A stretch of DNA of 23,909 bases, taken from JBQLZO01 sp052168315. Lineage in GTDB: Bacteria; Planctomycetota; Phycisphaerae; Phycisphaerales; UBA1924. This document shows, piece by piece, positions 8,590 through 15,171 of this stretch. The notes beneath the pieces are model-generated. The model worked only from the letters and a program-made list of their open reading frames with translations, ran no database searches and was not told the origin of the DNA. Every line of letters begins with the position of its first letter. The first letter of the stretch is position 1. The DNA lies in NCBI GenBank assembly GCA_052168315.1, contig JBQLZO010000093.1, positions 1-23,909 on the forward strand. The letters are read 5' to 3'. The position numbers were made by a program, and so were the translations under genes.

Positions 8590-9693
8590 TTACATCACCC
8601 CGAAACTCGTCCCCACCGAGCGTGCCGCGGCGATCAGCGGATGGTCCAGCGGCACCGTCCGCTGCCCACCGGCGCCCACCTCGCGCAGGTCCGCATCCGT
8701 CACCACCCCGCCCCGTCGCACCACCATCCGGTTCCGCGCCCCCTCGCTCAGCAGCCCCGTCGCGCGATGACCGAACTCGGTCGCGAGCACCCGGTCCGCA
8801 GCGCACGGCGAACCGCCCCGCTGCACATGCCCCAGCACTGCCGCACGGCACTCGGCCCCCGCCACGCGCTCCAGCTCCCCCGCCAGCCAGTGACCAATCC
8901 CGCCAAGCCGCACCGGGTCCGGCGAAGACTCATCACGCCGCGCCACCACCCGTTCGCCATCGGCCGCACGAGCACCCTCCGCCACGCACACCATCGTGAA
9001 ACTCCGCCCGATCCGCGCCCGGTGCGCCACCATCTCCGCGATCGCGCCCAGATCGAACGGCAGCTCCGGCAGCAGAATCACATCCGCGCCGCCCGCGATT
9101 CCCGCCGCCAGCGCGATCCACCCCGCGTTCCGACCCATCACCTCCGCGATCATCACCCGCGAGTGCGACGCCGCCGTCGTGTGCAGCCGGTCCAGCGCCT
9201 CCGTGCAGATGTCCACGGCCGTCAGATACCCAAAAGAAATCTCCGTGCCCGGAATGTCATTGTCGATCGTCTTCGGCACCCCCACCACATTCACCCCCGC
9301 CTCCACGAACGGCATCGCCCCCGCCATCGTCCCATCCCCGCCGATCGCCACGATCGCATCCAGTCCGTGCCGCTCGATCGTCGCCAGGCACCGATCAGTC
9401 ACATCCGCCCACACCGGCTCCCCATCCGCATCCATCCCCGTGCAGTACCGCGCCGGGTTCGCCTTGTTCGAGGTCCCCAGGATCGTCCCGCCCACCGTCA
9501 GAATCCCCGACACATCATCCGCGCTCAGCGCCCGCACCCGATCCTCGATCAGCCCCAGGTACCCATCCCGGATCCCAAAGACCTCCCACCCATGATCAAA
9601 GATCGCCGTCTTCGCCACCGCCCGAATCACAGCATTCAACCCCGGACAATCCCCCCCGCCCGTCAGAATCCCGATCCGCTTGATATCGCTCAT
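8590..9693 (-). CDS. pfkA: 6-phosphofructokinase, phosphoryl donor uncertain
   Basis: 367 residues of the PfkA fold, phosphorylating fructose 6-phosphate in glycolysis (or reversibly if PPi-dependent). Visible motifs: GILTGGGDCPGLNAVIR (8-24), AIGGDGTM (116-123), PKTIDNDIPGTE (140-151) with catalytic Asp144, VMGRNAGWIAL (185-195) and HVQRGGSPCAADR (289-301). Gly121 is the residue normally linked with ATP use, while Lys141 replaces the Gly of E. coli PfkA and is usual in PPi-dependent and group III enzymes. The Gly/Lys pair is known from some ATP-dependent group III enzymes, so ATP is slightly favoured. The start is fixed by MSDIKRIGILTGGGD and a TAGAGT element 6 nt upstream. Confidence 0.95.
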   Translation of the reverse strand: MSDIKRIGILTGGGDCPGLNAVIRAVAKTAIFDHGWEVFGIRDGYLGLIEDRVRALSADDVSGILTVGGTILGTSNKANPARYCTGMDADGEPVWADVTDRCLATIERHGLDAIVAIGGDGTMAGAMPFVEAGVNVVGVPKTIDNDIPGTEISFGYLTAVDICTEALDRLHTTAASHSRVMIAEVMGRNAGWIALAAGIAGGADVILLPELPFDLGAIAEMVAHRARIGRSFTMVCVAEGARAADGERVVARRDESSPDPVRLGGIGHWLAGELERVAGAECRAAVLGHVQRGGSPCAADRVLATEFGHRATGLLSEGARNRMVVRRGGVVTDADLREVGAGGQRTVPLDHPLIAAARSVGTSFGVM

Positions 9694-9699
9694 GCCAAC

Positions 9700-9705
9700 A
9701 CTCTA
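9700..9705 (-). promoter_or_regulatory. Candidate -10 element of the phosphofructokinase gene
   Basis: On the minus strand TAGAGT (context GGTTAGAGT) ends 6 nt before the ATG at 9693, with no Shine-Dalgarno sequence between. It lies just downstream of the three-gene membrane operon, suggesting independent transcription. Confidence 0.45.
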
Positions 9706-9735
9706 ACCGCGCCCCGCTCCTCCGCGTCGGACCGA

Positions 9736-10431
9736 TCATCCTTCCGCCACCGCTCCCTCTCTGCCCGATTCCTCATCACGCTCCCGCCACGCCCGAAGAG
9801 CCGCCAGATACCGCTGCTGCTCCCGAACTGCCGCCACCTCATCCACCCCTCGCCCCTTCAATCGAACCCCAACCATCGAACTCTGCCGAACCTCAAGCGA
9901 CATCACCGACGAAGCAAACCGCGGCACGAGGATCACCATGATGCACGCCACTACCACCCCATATCCGATGACCACCGCCGCGCCACCCGCCGACCCTTGC
10001 AGGTATCCAGTCCACGACTGCACATTGCCCAGCACCAGAACCATGATCCCCGCGATCACCGCAATCACCCCCGCAACCCGCGCCACAACCCGCCGATCAT
10101 GCTCCATCGACTCGATCTCCGCCGACCGAAGCAACGCATCGACCGAAGCGCCACGCGCCAGCAACAGGCTCCGCCATTGATCCGCGAACATCCCCAGCGA
10201 AGCCGACATGCCGAACACCGCAGGTCCGAGGGCGTCCGGGGAGTGCAGCGCCAGCGCGACGCCGATCGGCGCCACGATCGCGACCATCGTCACCACCAGC
10301 GCCAGCGCTATCCTGCGATGATGCCGCTCGATCCGCACGGCCAGATCGGCCAGCAGTTCGAACCCCGACTCCTCCACCGAGCCCGCGCCACCATCAGCAA
10401 CCACCACACCAACCCAATCGTCATCACCCAT
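9736..10431 (-). CDS. Hypothetical membrane protein, third gene of membrane operon
   Basis: 231 residues; not recognised. Hydrophobic segments at about 41-62, 115-137 and 149-171, possibly with a weaker one at 66-84, suggest 3-4 membrane spans. The region between them (RSLLLARGASVDALLRSAE, then ESMEHDRR) and the Arg/Glu-rich C-terminal ~55 residues are polar and probably cytoplasmic, with a short helical, possibly coiled stretch near VDEVAAVREQQRYLAALRAW. ATG 10431 is preferred over GTG 10434: it overlaps the previous stop as TGATG, and a purine-rich GGGAGGGGAGG Shine-Dalgarno lies a few bases upstream. It is the last gene of the operon, 42 nt before phosphofructokinase, which has its own promoter. 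No function can be assigned. Confidence 0.8.
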   Translation of the reverse strand: MGDDDWVGVVVADGGAGSVEESGFELLADLAVRIERHHRRIALALVVTMVAIVAPIGVALALHSPDALGPAVFGMSASLGMFADQWRSLLLARGASVDALLRSAEIESMEHDRRVVARVAGVIAVIAGIMVLVLGNVQSWTGYLQGSAGGAAVVIGYGVVVACIMVILVPRFASSVMSLEVRQSSMVGVRLKGRGVDEVAAVREQQRYLAALRAWRERDEESGREGAVAEG

Positions 10432-11363
10432 CACGCCTCCCCTCCCTTACTCGCCCGATGCGCCCGAACCAGCGATTCCATCTCATCCCGCCCGCGCCGC
10501 CACCCCGGCACCCGCGCTGCTTCACCATACATCAAACGCTCTGATTCACGCACCGCGTTACGCCGCTCACCATCGGTGTGCTGCAGCAGTTCAACACCCA
10601 TCAAGACCAAAGGCAGCATCAGCATCCATCCCACAAACTGCCCCATCGCCGCCACCAGCCCCGTCGGCAGTGCCGCCCCGCTCGCCGCCAGCAGTGCCGA
10701 GTACCCCAGCACGAACAACAGCGCAAGCACCATCAGCATCATGCCGTTCCGCGATGCCATCACCGCCCGCCGATGCACCGCCCGAGCCGTCGCCCACGCC
10801 AGCAGCCGCGCCTCCTCGCGCGCTTCCGCATCGCCCCCACCACCCTCCACACCCTCAGCATCATCCGCATCCACTCCCAGCACCCACCCCCAGCGCGACC
10901 GCCGACCGAGCCACCACACGCCGCGGCACACCAACCACGCGGATAACCCCGAACCCAACAGCAGCAGCACCAGCATCACCGCCTGCATGGTGAACCCGAG
11001 CATCCACACCGCGACCAACCCAACACCCCCCACCAGCCACGCCATCCCGATCAGACGATTCCACCAACCGTCCTGCTTCTCTCCATCTCCCCGCGCCTCC
11101 CGAATCCGCTCCACCGCCGCCGAACGCACCACCTGGTCACTCGGCACGGCATCCGACAACACCACCCGCCGCCAATCAGGCCGCAGCCGCGCCTCCCACA
11201 ACCCCCACATCCCAAGCGCCACACACCCCACCACAATCACCCCAAAATAAAACCACATCCCCTGCACGATCGACACAACCAACCCCACCGCCACCAAGAC
11301 CCCAAGAAACACAAAGAACGCCCACCACCCCGGATGCATCGCATCCGACCGCCCGGCACTCAT
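10431..11363 (-). CDS. Hypothetical six-span membrane protein, second gene of membrane operon
   Basis: 310 residues; not recognised. Three hairpins of hydrophobic segments lie at about 12-57, 103-148 and 206-258. They are separated by polar loops of 45-57 residues, the second one acidic and Gly-rich (DADDAEGVEGGGGDAEA). A charged C-terminal tail of about 50 residues follows. The upstream partner gene has the same three-hairpin plan with similar spacing, so the two may be diverged paralogues; this is inferred from topology, not alignment. Its ATG overlaps the upstream stop by four bases (ATGA) and its stop overlaps the next start, so the three genes are almost certainly translated from one message in fixed proportion. 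Confidence 0.85.
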   Translation of the reverse strand: MSAGRSDAMHPGWWAFFVFLGVLVAVGLVVSIVQGMWFYFGVIVVGCVALGMWGLWEARLRPDWRRVVLSDAVPSDQVVRSAAVERIREARGDGEKQDGWWNRLIGMAWLVGGVGLVAVWMLGFTMQAVMLVLLLLGSGLSAWLVCRGVWWLGRRSRWGWVLGVDADDAEGVEGGGGDAEAREEARLLAWATARAVHRRAVMASRNGMMLMVLALLFVLGYSALLAASGAALPTGLVAAMGQFVGWMLMLPLVLMGVELLQHTDGERRNAVRESERLMYGEAARVPGWRRGRDEMESLVRAHRASKGGEA

Positions 11364-12271
11364 GCCTCACGCCCTTCCATCTCCCCATCCTGCCCCACCC
11401 CATTTTCCGGCGCCCACAACACCGCCCGGGAGAACACCAAGAACTGGCGGCGAGCACTCGCCGGCAGCGGCATCACCAGCATGGCGATGGCAATGAGGAA
11501 CCACAGCGCCGCAAAGCCGATCAATTCGTTCGCGAGATCGCCCATCGCACTCGGCACACCAATGCCGAGCCTCGGCGCGATCCACACCACAAGCACGAGC
11601 CCGGAACACGCTGCAAACGAGCCCGCGGCCTGCCAGCGGCACCATCGCTGCGTCTGTGCAAGGCCGCGCGGCGTCCAGAACCACAGCAGCCGATCCTCGC
11701 GCATCCGACCATCCCCCGTCGCCCGCCACGAGCGGGCCGGGTGCAGCAACCACCCGATCCCCGTCACCAGCAGCAAGCACCCAAGCATCACCAGAAAGGC
11801 CAACAATCTCGGTGTCCAATTGCGGCTGAACACCTGCAGCACAAGCCAGCCCAGCCCGCCGAGCGCCATCACATACCCCAGCACTAACAGCAATTGATCG
11901 CCCGGCTTCGTCGCGCGCATGCTCTCCCGCCAGGTCCGCCGCATCAACTTGCGATCACGGATCCGGCGCAACGCCAACGCCCGCTGCGCCGGCCCCTCAG
12001 GGATCTCATCCAGCCCCCACGCAAAGGACGGCTCCGCCTCTGCGACCGCCGGAAACACAGGATCCGTCGGGCGACGCCCGAACCAGTACGCCACCCCCGC
12101 CATCAGAAGCAGCACCACGCCGAAGAGCCACGCCCCGGTGAACATCAGCACAAGCGCGATGACCACCAGCGCCGCGAGAAACAGCACCCACGCCGGGCGC
12201 ATCGGCACCGAACCCGCGCCGGGCGGACCCGTCTCGCCCATTCCGATCTGGTACTCGCCCTGCTCCGACAT
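11360..12271 (-). CDS. Hypothetical six-span membrane protein, first gene of membrane operon
   Basis: 303 residues; not recognised. Hydrophobic hairpins occur at about 27-64, 126-176 and 213-269. The first loop is long and charged (residues 65-125, ending RRIRDRKLMRRTWRESMRA), and a second basic/aromatic loop is at 178-212 (REDRLLWFWTPRGL). The positive loops suggest cytoplasmic location by the positive-inside rule. The ATG at 12271 is preceded by GAGGA (12280-12284) at 8 nt and by a TAAGAT -10 candidate 30 nt upstream. It leads a three-gene unit that is divergent from lysS. No catalytic or transport motif is visible; an assembly or sensing role would be speculation. Confidence 0.85.
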   Translation of the reverse strand: MSEQGEYQIGMGETGPPGAGSVPMRPAWVLFLAALVVIALVLMFTGAWLFGVVLLLMAGVAYWFGRRPTDPVFPAVAEAEPSFAWGLDEIPEGPAQRALALRRIRDRKLMRRTWRESMRATKPGDQLLLVLGYVMALGGLGWLVLQVFSRNWTPRLLAFLVMLGCLLLVTGIGWLLHPARSWRATGDGRMREDRLLWFWTPRGLAQTQRWCRWQAAGSFAACSGLVLVVWIAPRLGIGVPSAMGDLANELIGFAALWFLIAIAMLVMPLPASARRQFLVFSRAVLWAPENGVGQDGEMEGREA

Positions 12272-12301
12272 CGCATCCGTCCTCGCAATAACCGCTGGCT
12301 C

Positions 12302-12307
12302 ATCTTA
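12302..12307 (-). promoter_or_regulatory. Candidate -10 element of the three-gene membrane operon
   Basis: On the minus strand TAAGAT (context TTGTAAGATG) lies 30 nt before the ATG at 12271, giving a leader of roughly 20-25 nt that contains the GAGGA ribosome-binding site. Confidence 0.4.
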
Positions 12308-12374
12308 CAACAGGCCCGGCCCCGGCCCCAGCGAAAACCGGCGCGATTATCATCATCCCCACCCGGCGGCCCGG

Positions 12375-12380
12375 TACCAT
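12375..12380 (+). promoter_or_regulatory. Candidate -10 element of lysS
   Basis: TACCAT in the context GGTACCAT ends 7 nt before the ATG at 12388, with no Shine-Dalgarno sequence. The hexamer and spacing nearly match those of the HIT gene. Confidence 0.5.
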
Positions 12381-12387
12381 CGCCCCC

Positions 12388-14133
12388 ATGACCGCCGACC
12401 AGACCCACAAAACCGCCCACGCCGACGATCTGCACCACCTCGAACTCGTCCGCCGCGAGCATCGCGATGCGCTCGCCGCCTCCGGGATCAACCCCTACGG
12501 CCAGCGGACCGACGACCTCATCCCGCTCGCCGAGGCCCGCGCCCGGTTCGATCAAGCCGCCAACGACGCCTTCAACGACGCGGTCGCCAAGGCCAAGGCC
12601 GCTCCCCCCAACAGCGCTCCCGCGCCGGCCTCCGGCTCCGGCGATGACCCCCGCCCCCGCGCCAAGGTCGTCGGGCGGGTCATGCTCAAGCGCGAGGGCG
12701 GCAAGCTCGTCTGGATGCAGCTCCGCGATGCCACCACGGGGCCGGCGCGGTGGTGGGAGCAGGGTGAAGGCAATGAAGAAAGAAAGGACCACCGGTCGGA
12801 GACCGGTGCCACCGAAGAAGAAGAGGCCGACACCCGCGCCACCGGCGCGCTCGGACGCATGGCGCCCGACCTCCAGATCGCCGTCTCCAAGGGCGATGTC
12901 GGCGACGAGACCTTCGCGGCGCTCAAGAGTGTCGACCTCGGCGATGTCATCATCGTCGAGGGGCCCATCATGAAGACCAACAAGGGCGAGATCACCATCT
13001 GGGCCTCATCCTGGACCATGGGCACCAAGTCCCTCGTCCCGCCGCCTGAGAAGTGGTCTGGATTGCAGGATGTCGAGGCCCGGTACCGCAAGCGCTACAT
13101 CGACCTCTACGCCAACCCCGACGCCACCCATGTCGCCGTCATGCGCTCGCGCCTGATCGCGCGGATCCGCCGGTACCTCGATGCGCAGGGCTTTCACGAG
13201 GTGGACACGCCCGTGCTGCAGATCCAGGCCGGCGGGGCGGCCGCGCGCCCCTTCATGACCCACATGAACGCACTCGACATCGACCTGTTCCTCCGCATCG
13301 CGCCCGAGCTGTTCCTCAAGCGGCTCATGGTCGGCGGCATGCACCGCGTCTACGAGATCTCACGCAACTTCCGCAACGAGGGGCTCTCGCCACGCCACAA
13401 CCCCGAGTTCACCTCGCTCGAGCTGTACCAGGCCTTCGGCAACTACCACACCATGGCCGACATCATGGAAGCGATGATCCGCGAGGCCGCCCGCGAGGTC
13501 GCCGGCGCGCGGGGCGATGCGAACGACCTCAAGCTCCCCTACGCCGACCTCACCATCGACTACGCCCCCGCCTTCGACCGCATCACCTTCGCCGACCTGT
13601 TCCAGCGCGCCCTCGGCTTCCCCATGACGGATGCCACCAAGGTCCGCGCGGCCGCTGCGCAGCACAAGCTCAAGACCACCGGCGCCAAGGGCGAACCGCT
13701 GGCCGATGTGCTGCTGGTCAATGAGCTGTTCGAGGAGGTCGCCGAGCCCACGCTCGACCCATCGCGCCCGACCTTCGTGTTCGACTACCCCGCTGCCCTC
13801 TCGCCCTTGACCCGCCCGAAGGGTGACGACCCGACGATCGCCGAGCGGTGGGACCTGTTCATCGGCGGCATGGAGATCGGCCCGGCCTACACCGAACTCA
13901 ACGACCCCGACATCCAGGCCGCCAAGTTCCGCGAGCAACTGGCCGGGATCGACGATGATGAATCGACTTTCCGCAACTTCGATGCCGACTTCATCGAGGC
14001 GCTCAAGGTGGGCATGCCTCCGGCGGGCGGGCTGGGGCTGGGCATCGACCGGCTGTGCATGCTGCTGCTGAACCAGAAGTCCATCCGTGATGTGATCCTG
14101 TTCCCGATGATGCGCCCGATCGAGAATGATTGA
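12388..14133 (+). CDS. lysS: Lysyl-tRNA synthetase, class II, with insertion in the OB domain
   Basis: 581 residues, against about 505 in E. coli LysS. It charges tRNA-Lys in the cytoplasm. The N-terminal anticodon-binding OB fold (about 93-218) leads through GLQDVEARYRKRYIDL into the class II catalytic core. Motif 1 is around RRYLDAQGFHEVDTPVLQ, motif 2 is FRNEGLSPRHNPEF (328-341) and motif 3 is GLGLGIDRLCMLLL (548-561). Two additions are visible: a low-complexity Ala/Pro/Ser stretch at 71-88, and about 40-45 residues at 117-160 inserted between the LRDATTG strand and DLQIAVSKG of the OB fold. The second is encoded by a purine-rich segment containing a perfect palindrome (12790-12808). Codon third positions drift from C-rich to balanced along the gene. 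The TGA is 3 nt from the convergent Spy-like gene. Confidence 0.97.
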   Translation: MTADQTHKTAHADDLHHLELVRREHRDALAASGINPYGQRTDDLIPLAEARARFDQAANDAFNDAVAKAKAAPPNSAPAPASGSGDDPRPRAKVVGRVMLKREGGKLVWMQLRDATTGPARWWEQGEGNEERKDHRSETGATEEEEADTRATGALGRMAPDLQIAVSKGDVGDETFAALKSVDLGDVIIVEGPIMKTNKGEITIWASSWTMGTKSLVPPPEKWSGLQDVEARYRKRYIDLYANPDATHVAVMRSRLIARIRRYLDAQGFHEVDTPVLQIQAGGAAARPFMTHMNALDIDLFLRIAPELFLKRLMVGGMHRVYEISRNFRNEGLSPRHNPEFTSLELYQAFGNYHTMADIMEAMIREAAREVAGARGDANDLKLPYADLTIDYAPAFDRITFADLFQRALGFPMTDATKVRAAAAQHKLKTTGAKGEPLADVLLVNELFEEVAEPTLDPSRPTFVFDYPAALSPLTRPKGDDPTIAERWDLFIGGMEIGPAYTELNDPDIQAAKFREQLAGIDDDESTFRNFDADFIEALKVGMPPAGGLGLGIDRLCMLLLNQKSIRDVILFPMMRPIEND

Positions 14134-14700
14134 ATCTCAGCGGGCGGGTGGGGCGGCGTCCCGGAAGTACGCCGCGGCCTTGCGGCGCTGCTCGGGGGTG
14201 AGCAGCGCCAGCACCTCGGCGATCACGCGGCGGCGGTCGGTGGTGTCTCGGCGCTCGCCGTTTCCCAGCAGCGCGGAGCCCTCGCCCAGGAGTGTGCGGA
14301 TCTTCTCGCGCTGCTCGGGCGTCGCGTCGATCGCGTCGTACAGCGCATCGCGGCGCTCGGTCGAGTCCTCCACGGCCGCGCGGTAGGCGCTGAGCACCTC
14401 GACGATGGTCAGTTGCATCTCCATGCGGCGTGAGGCCAGTTGCTCGGCCCGCCCGCGCGGTCCGCGGCGCTGCTCCATGGCGCTGTCGACGCCGGCGCCC
14501 ATCATGCGCTGGGATGGCTCGCCGGCGAGTGCCTGCTTGTACTCGCGCACGATGCGGAGGAACTCCGACCGGGTGGGTTCTTCCATGGCGCCGGCCAGGC
14601 GGGATTCGAGCGTGGGTTCCAGGAGGGGCGCGAACGCCTCGCGCAGTTCGCGCATGAGGCGTGCGATGGCGTCCGGGTCGCGGGCCGAGAGGGTGGTGCG
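12700..14700. other. Strand-composition (GC-skew) switch zone
   Basis: Counts of G and C on the + strand in 60-base rows: 241-300 has 5 G and 39 C; 12541-12600 has 17 G and 24 C; 13201-13260 has 22 G and 24 C; 14161-14220 has 24 G and 22 C; 15001-15060 has 30 G and 12 C; 17221-17280 has 37 G and 1 C. The change holds for both coding strands and is gradual over 1-2 kb. No AT-rich unwinding region or clear DnaA box cluster was seen here. Confidence 0.7.
12790..12808. repeat. Palindromic (REP-like) element inside lysS
   Basis: CACCGGTC at 12790-12797 and GACCGGTG at 12801-12808 form a perfect 8-bp inverted repeat with a GGA loop. It is flanked by A/G-rich DNA (12763-12788 and 12813-12825) unlike the surrounding gene. 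It is read in frame as HRSETG within the lysS insertion. No second full copy is in this window. Confidence 0.7.
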
Positions 14701-15033
14701 GATCCGGAGCACGAGCGCGGCGTGTTCGATGGCGATGGCGTGGGTGTCGCTGGTTCGGGCCAGGACCACCTCGTCGATGGCGGCCTGGTGCGATGGGTCG
14801 AATGTGAGCAGGCGGAGGGCCGCGTACTCCGGGCGGCCTTCGATGAGGATGAGTTCGCCATCGAACCCGCGGTTCACGAGGGTCGGGGGGGCGGTCGGCT
14901 GGGAGACCGATGGGCCGCGGAGCAGGTCGGCGTCGTTGGGGTCCGGTTCGGCGCTGGCGGTCGCGAGCGCTGCGGCGACGGCGAGGCATGGGATGGCGAA
15001 GTGGAGGCTCGTGCGGGGTTTCGGGTTGGGCAT
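14137..15033 (-). CDS. Exported LTXXQ/Spy-like hypothetical protein
   Basis: 298 residues. A signal peptide is clear: PKPRTS, a hydrophobic stretch, then ASA at 26-28 followed by EPDP. The mature protein is mostly helical and charged. Two short motifs near the C-terminus, ATPEQREKI (from 237) and LTPEQRRKA (from 278), match the LTXXQ motif of the Spy/CpxP family of periplasmic chaperone-like proteins, though the protein is about twice their usual length. ATG 15033 has AGGAG (15041-15045) at 7 nt. The same frame continues open upstream for more than 3 kb, but that is antisense to lepB and not coding. It converges on lysS with a 3-nt gap and diverges from lepB. Family link is tentative; the signal peptide and coding status are well supported. 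Confidence 0.78.
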   Translation of the reverse strand: MPNPKPRTSLHFAIPCLAVAAALATASAEPDPNDADLLRGPSVSQPTAPPTLVNRGFDGELILIEGRPEYAALRLLTFDPSHQAAIDEVVLARTSDTHAIAIEHAALVLRIRTTLSARDPDAIARLMRELREAFAPLLEPTLESRLAGAMEEPTRSEFLRIVREYKQALAGEPSQRMMGAGVDSAMEQRRGPRGRAEQLASRRMEMQLTIVEVLSAYRAAVEDSTERRDALYDAIDATPEQREKIRTLLGEGSALLGNGERRDTTDRRRVIAEVLALLTPEQRRKAAAYFRDAAPPAR

Positions 15034-15158
15034 GGCGGGGCTCCTGTGTGCCGATGGGACTCGGCGATGGCTCAACGCCCGGGCGATGGGCGGATTGCAC
15101 AGCGCCGGATCGGGGTGGTCGGGGATGGGATCGCCCTGCGGGGCGGTGGGGGCGGGGC

Positions 15159-15164
15159 TACCCT
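15159..15164 (+). promoter_or_regulatory. Candidate -10 element of lepB
   Basis: TACCCT in the context GGCTACCCT ends 7 nt before the ATG at 15172. No Shine-Dalgarno sequence is present. The rest of the 138-nt divergent region is G-rich without an obvious operator. Confidence 0.45.
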
Positions 15165-15171
15165 GACGGCG

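Noticed and set aside
8188..11250. Plus-strand ORF of 1020 codons
   Set aside because: His/Arg/Pro-rich and antisense to peroxiredoxin, phosphofructokinase and two membrane genes, all of which have clear features.
12347..12355. TTATCATCA as a DnaA box near the skew switch
   Set aside because: Two mismatches from TTATCCACA, a single occurrence and no AT-rich region; not sufficient to call an origin.
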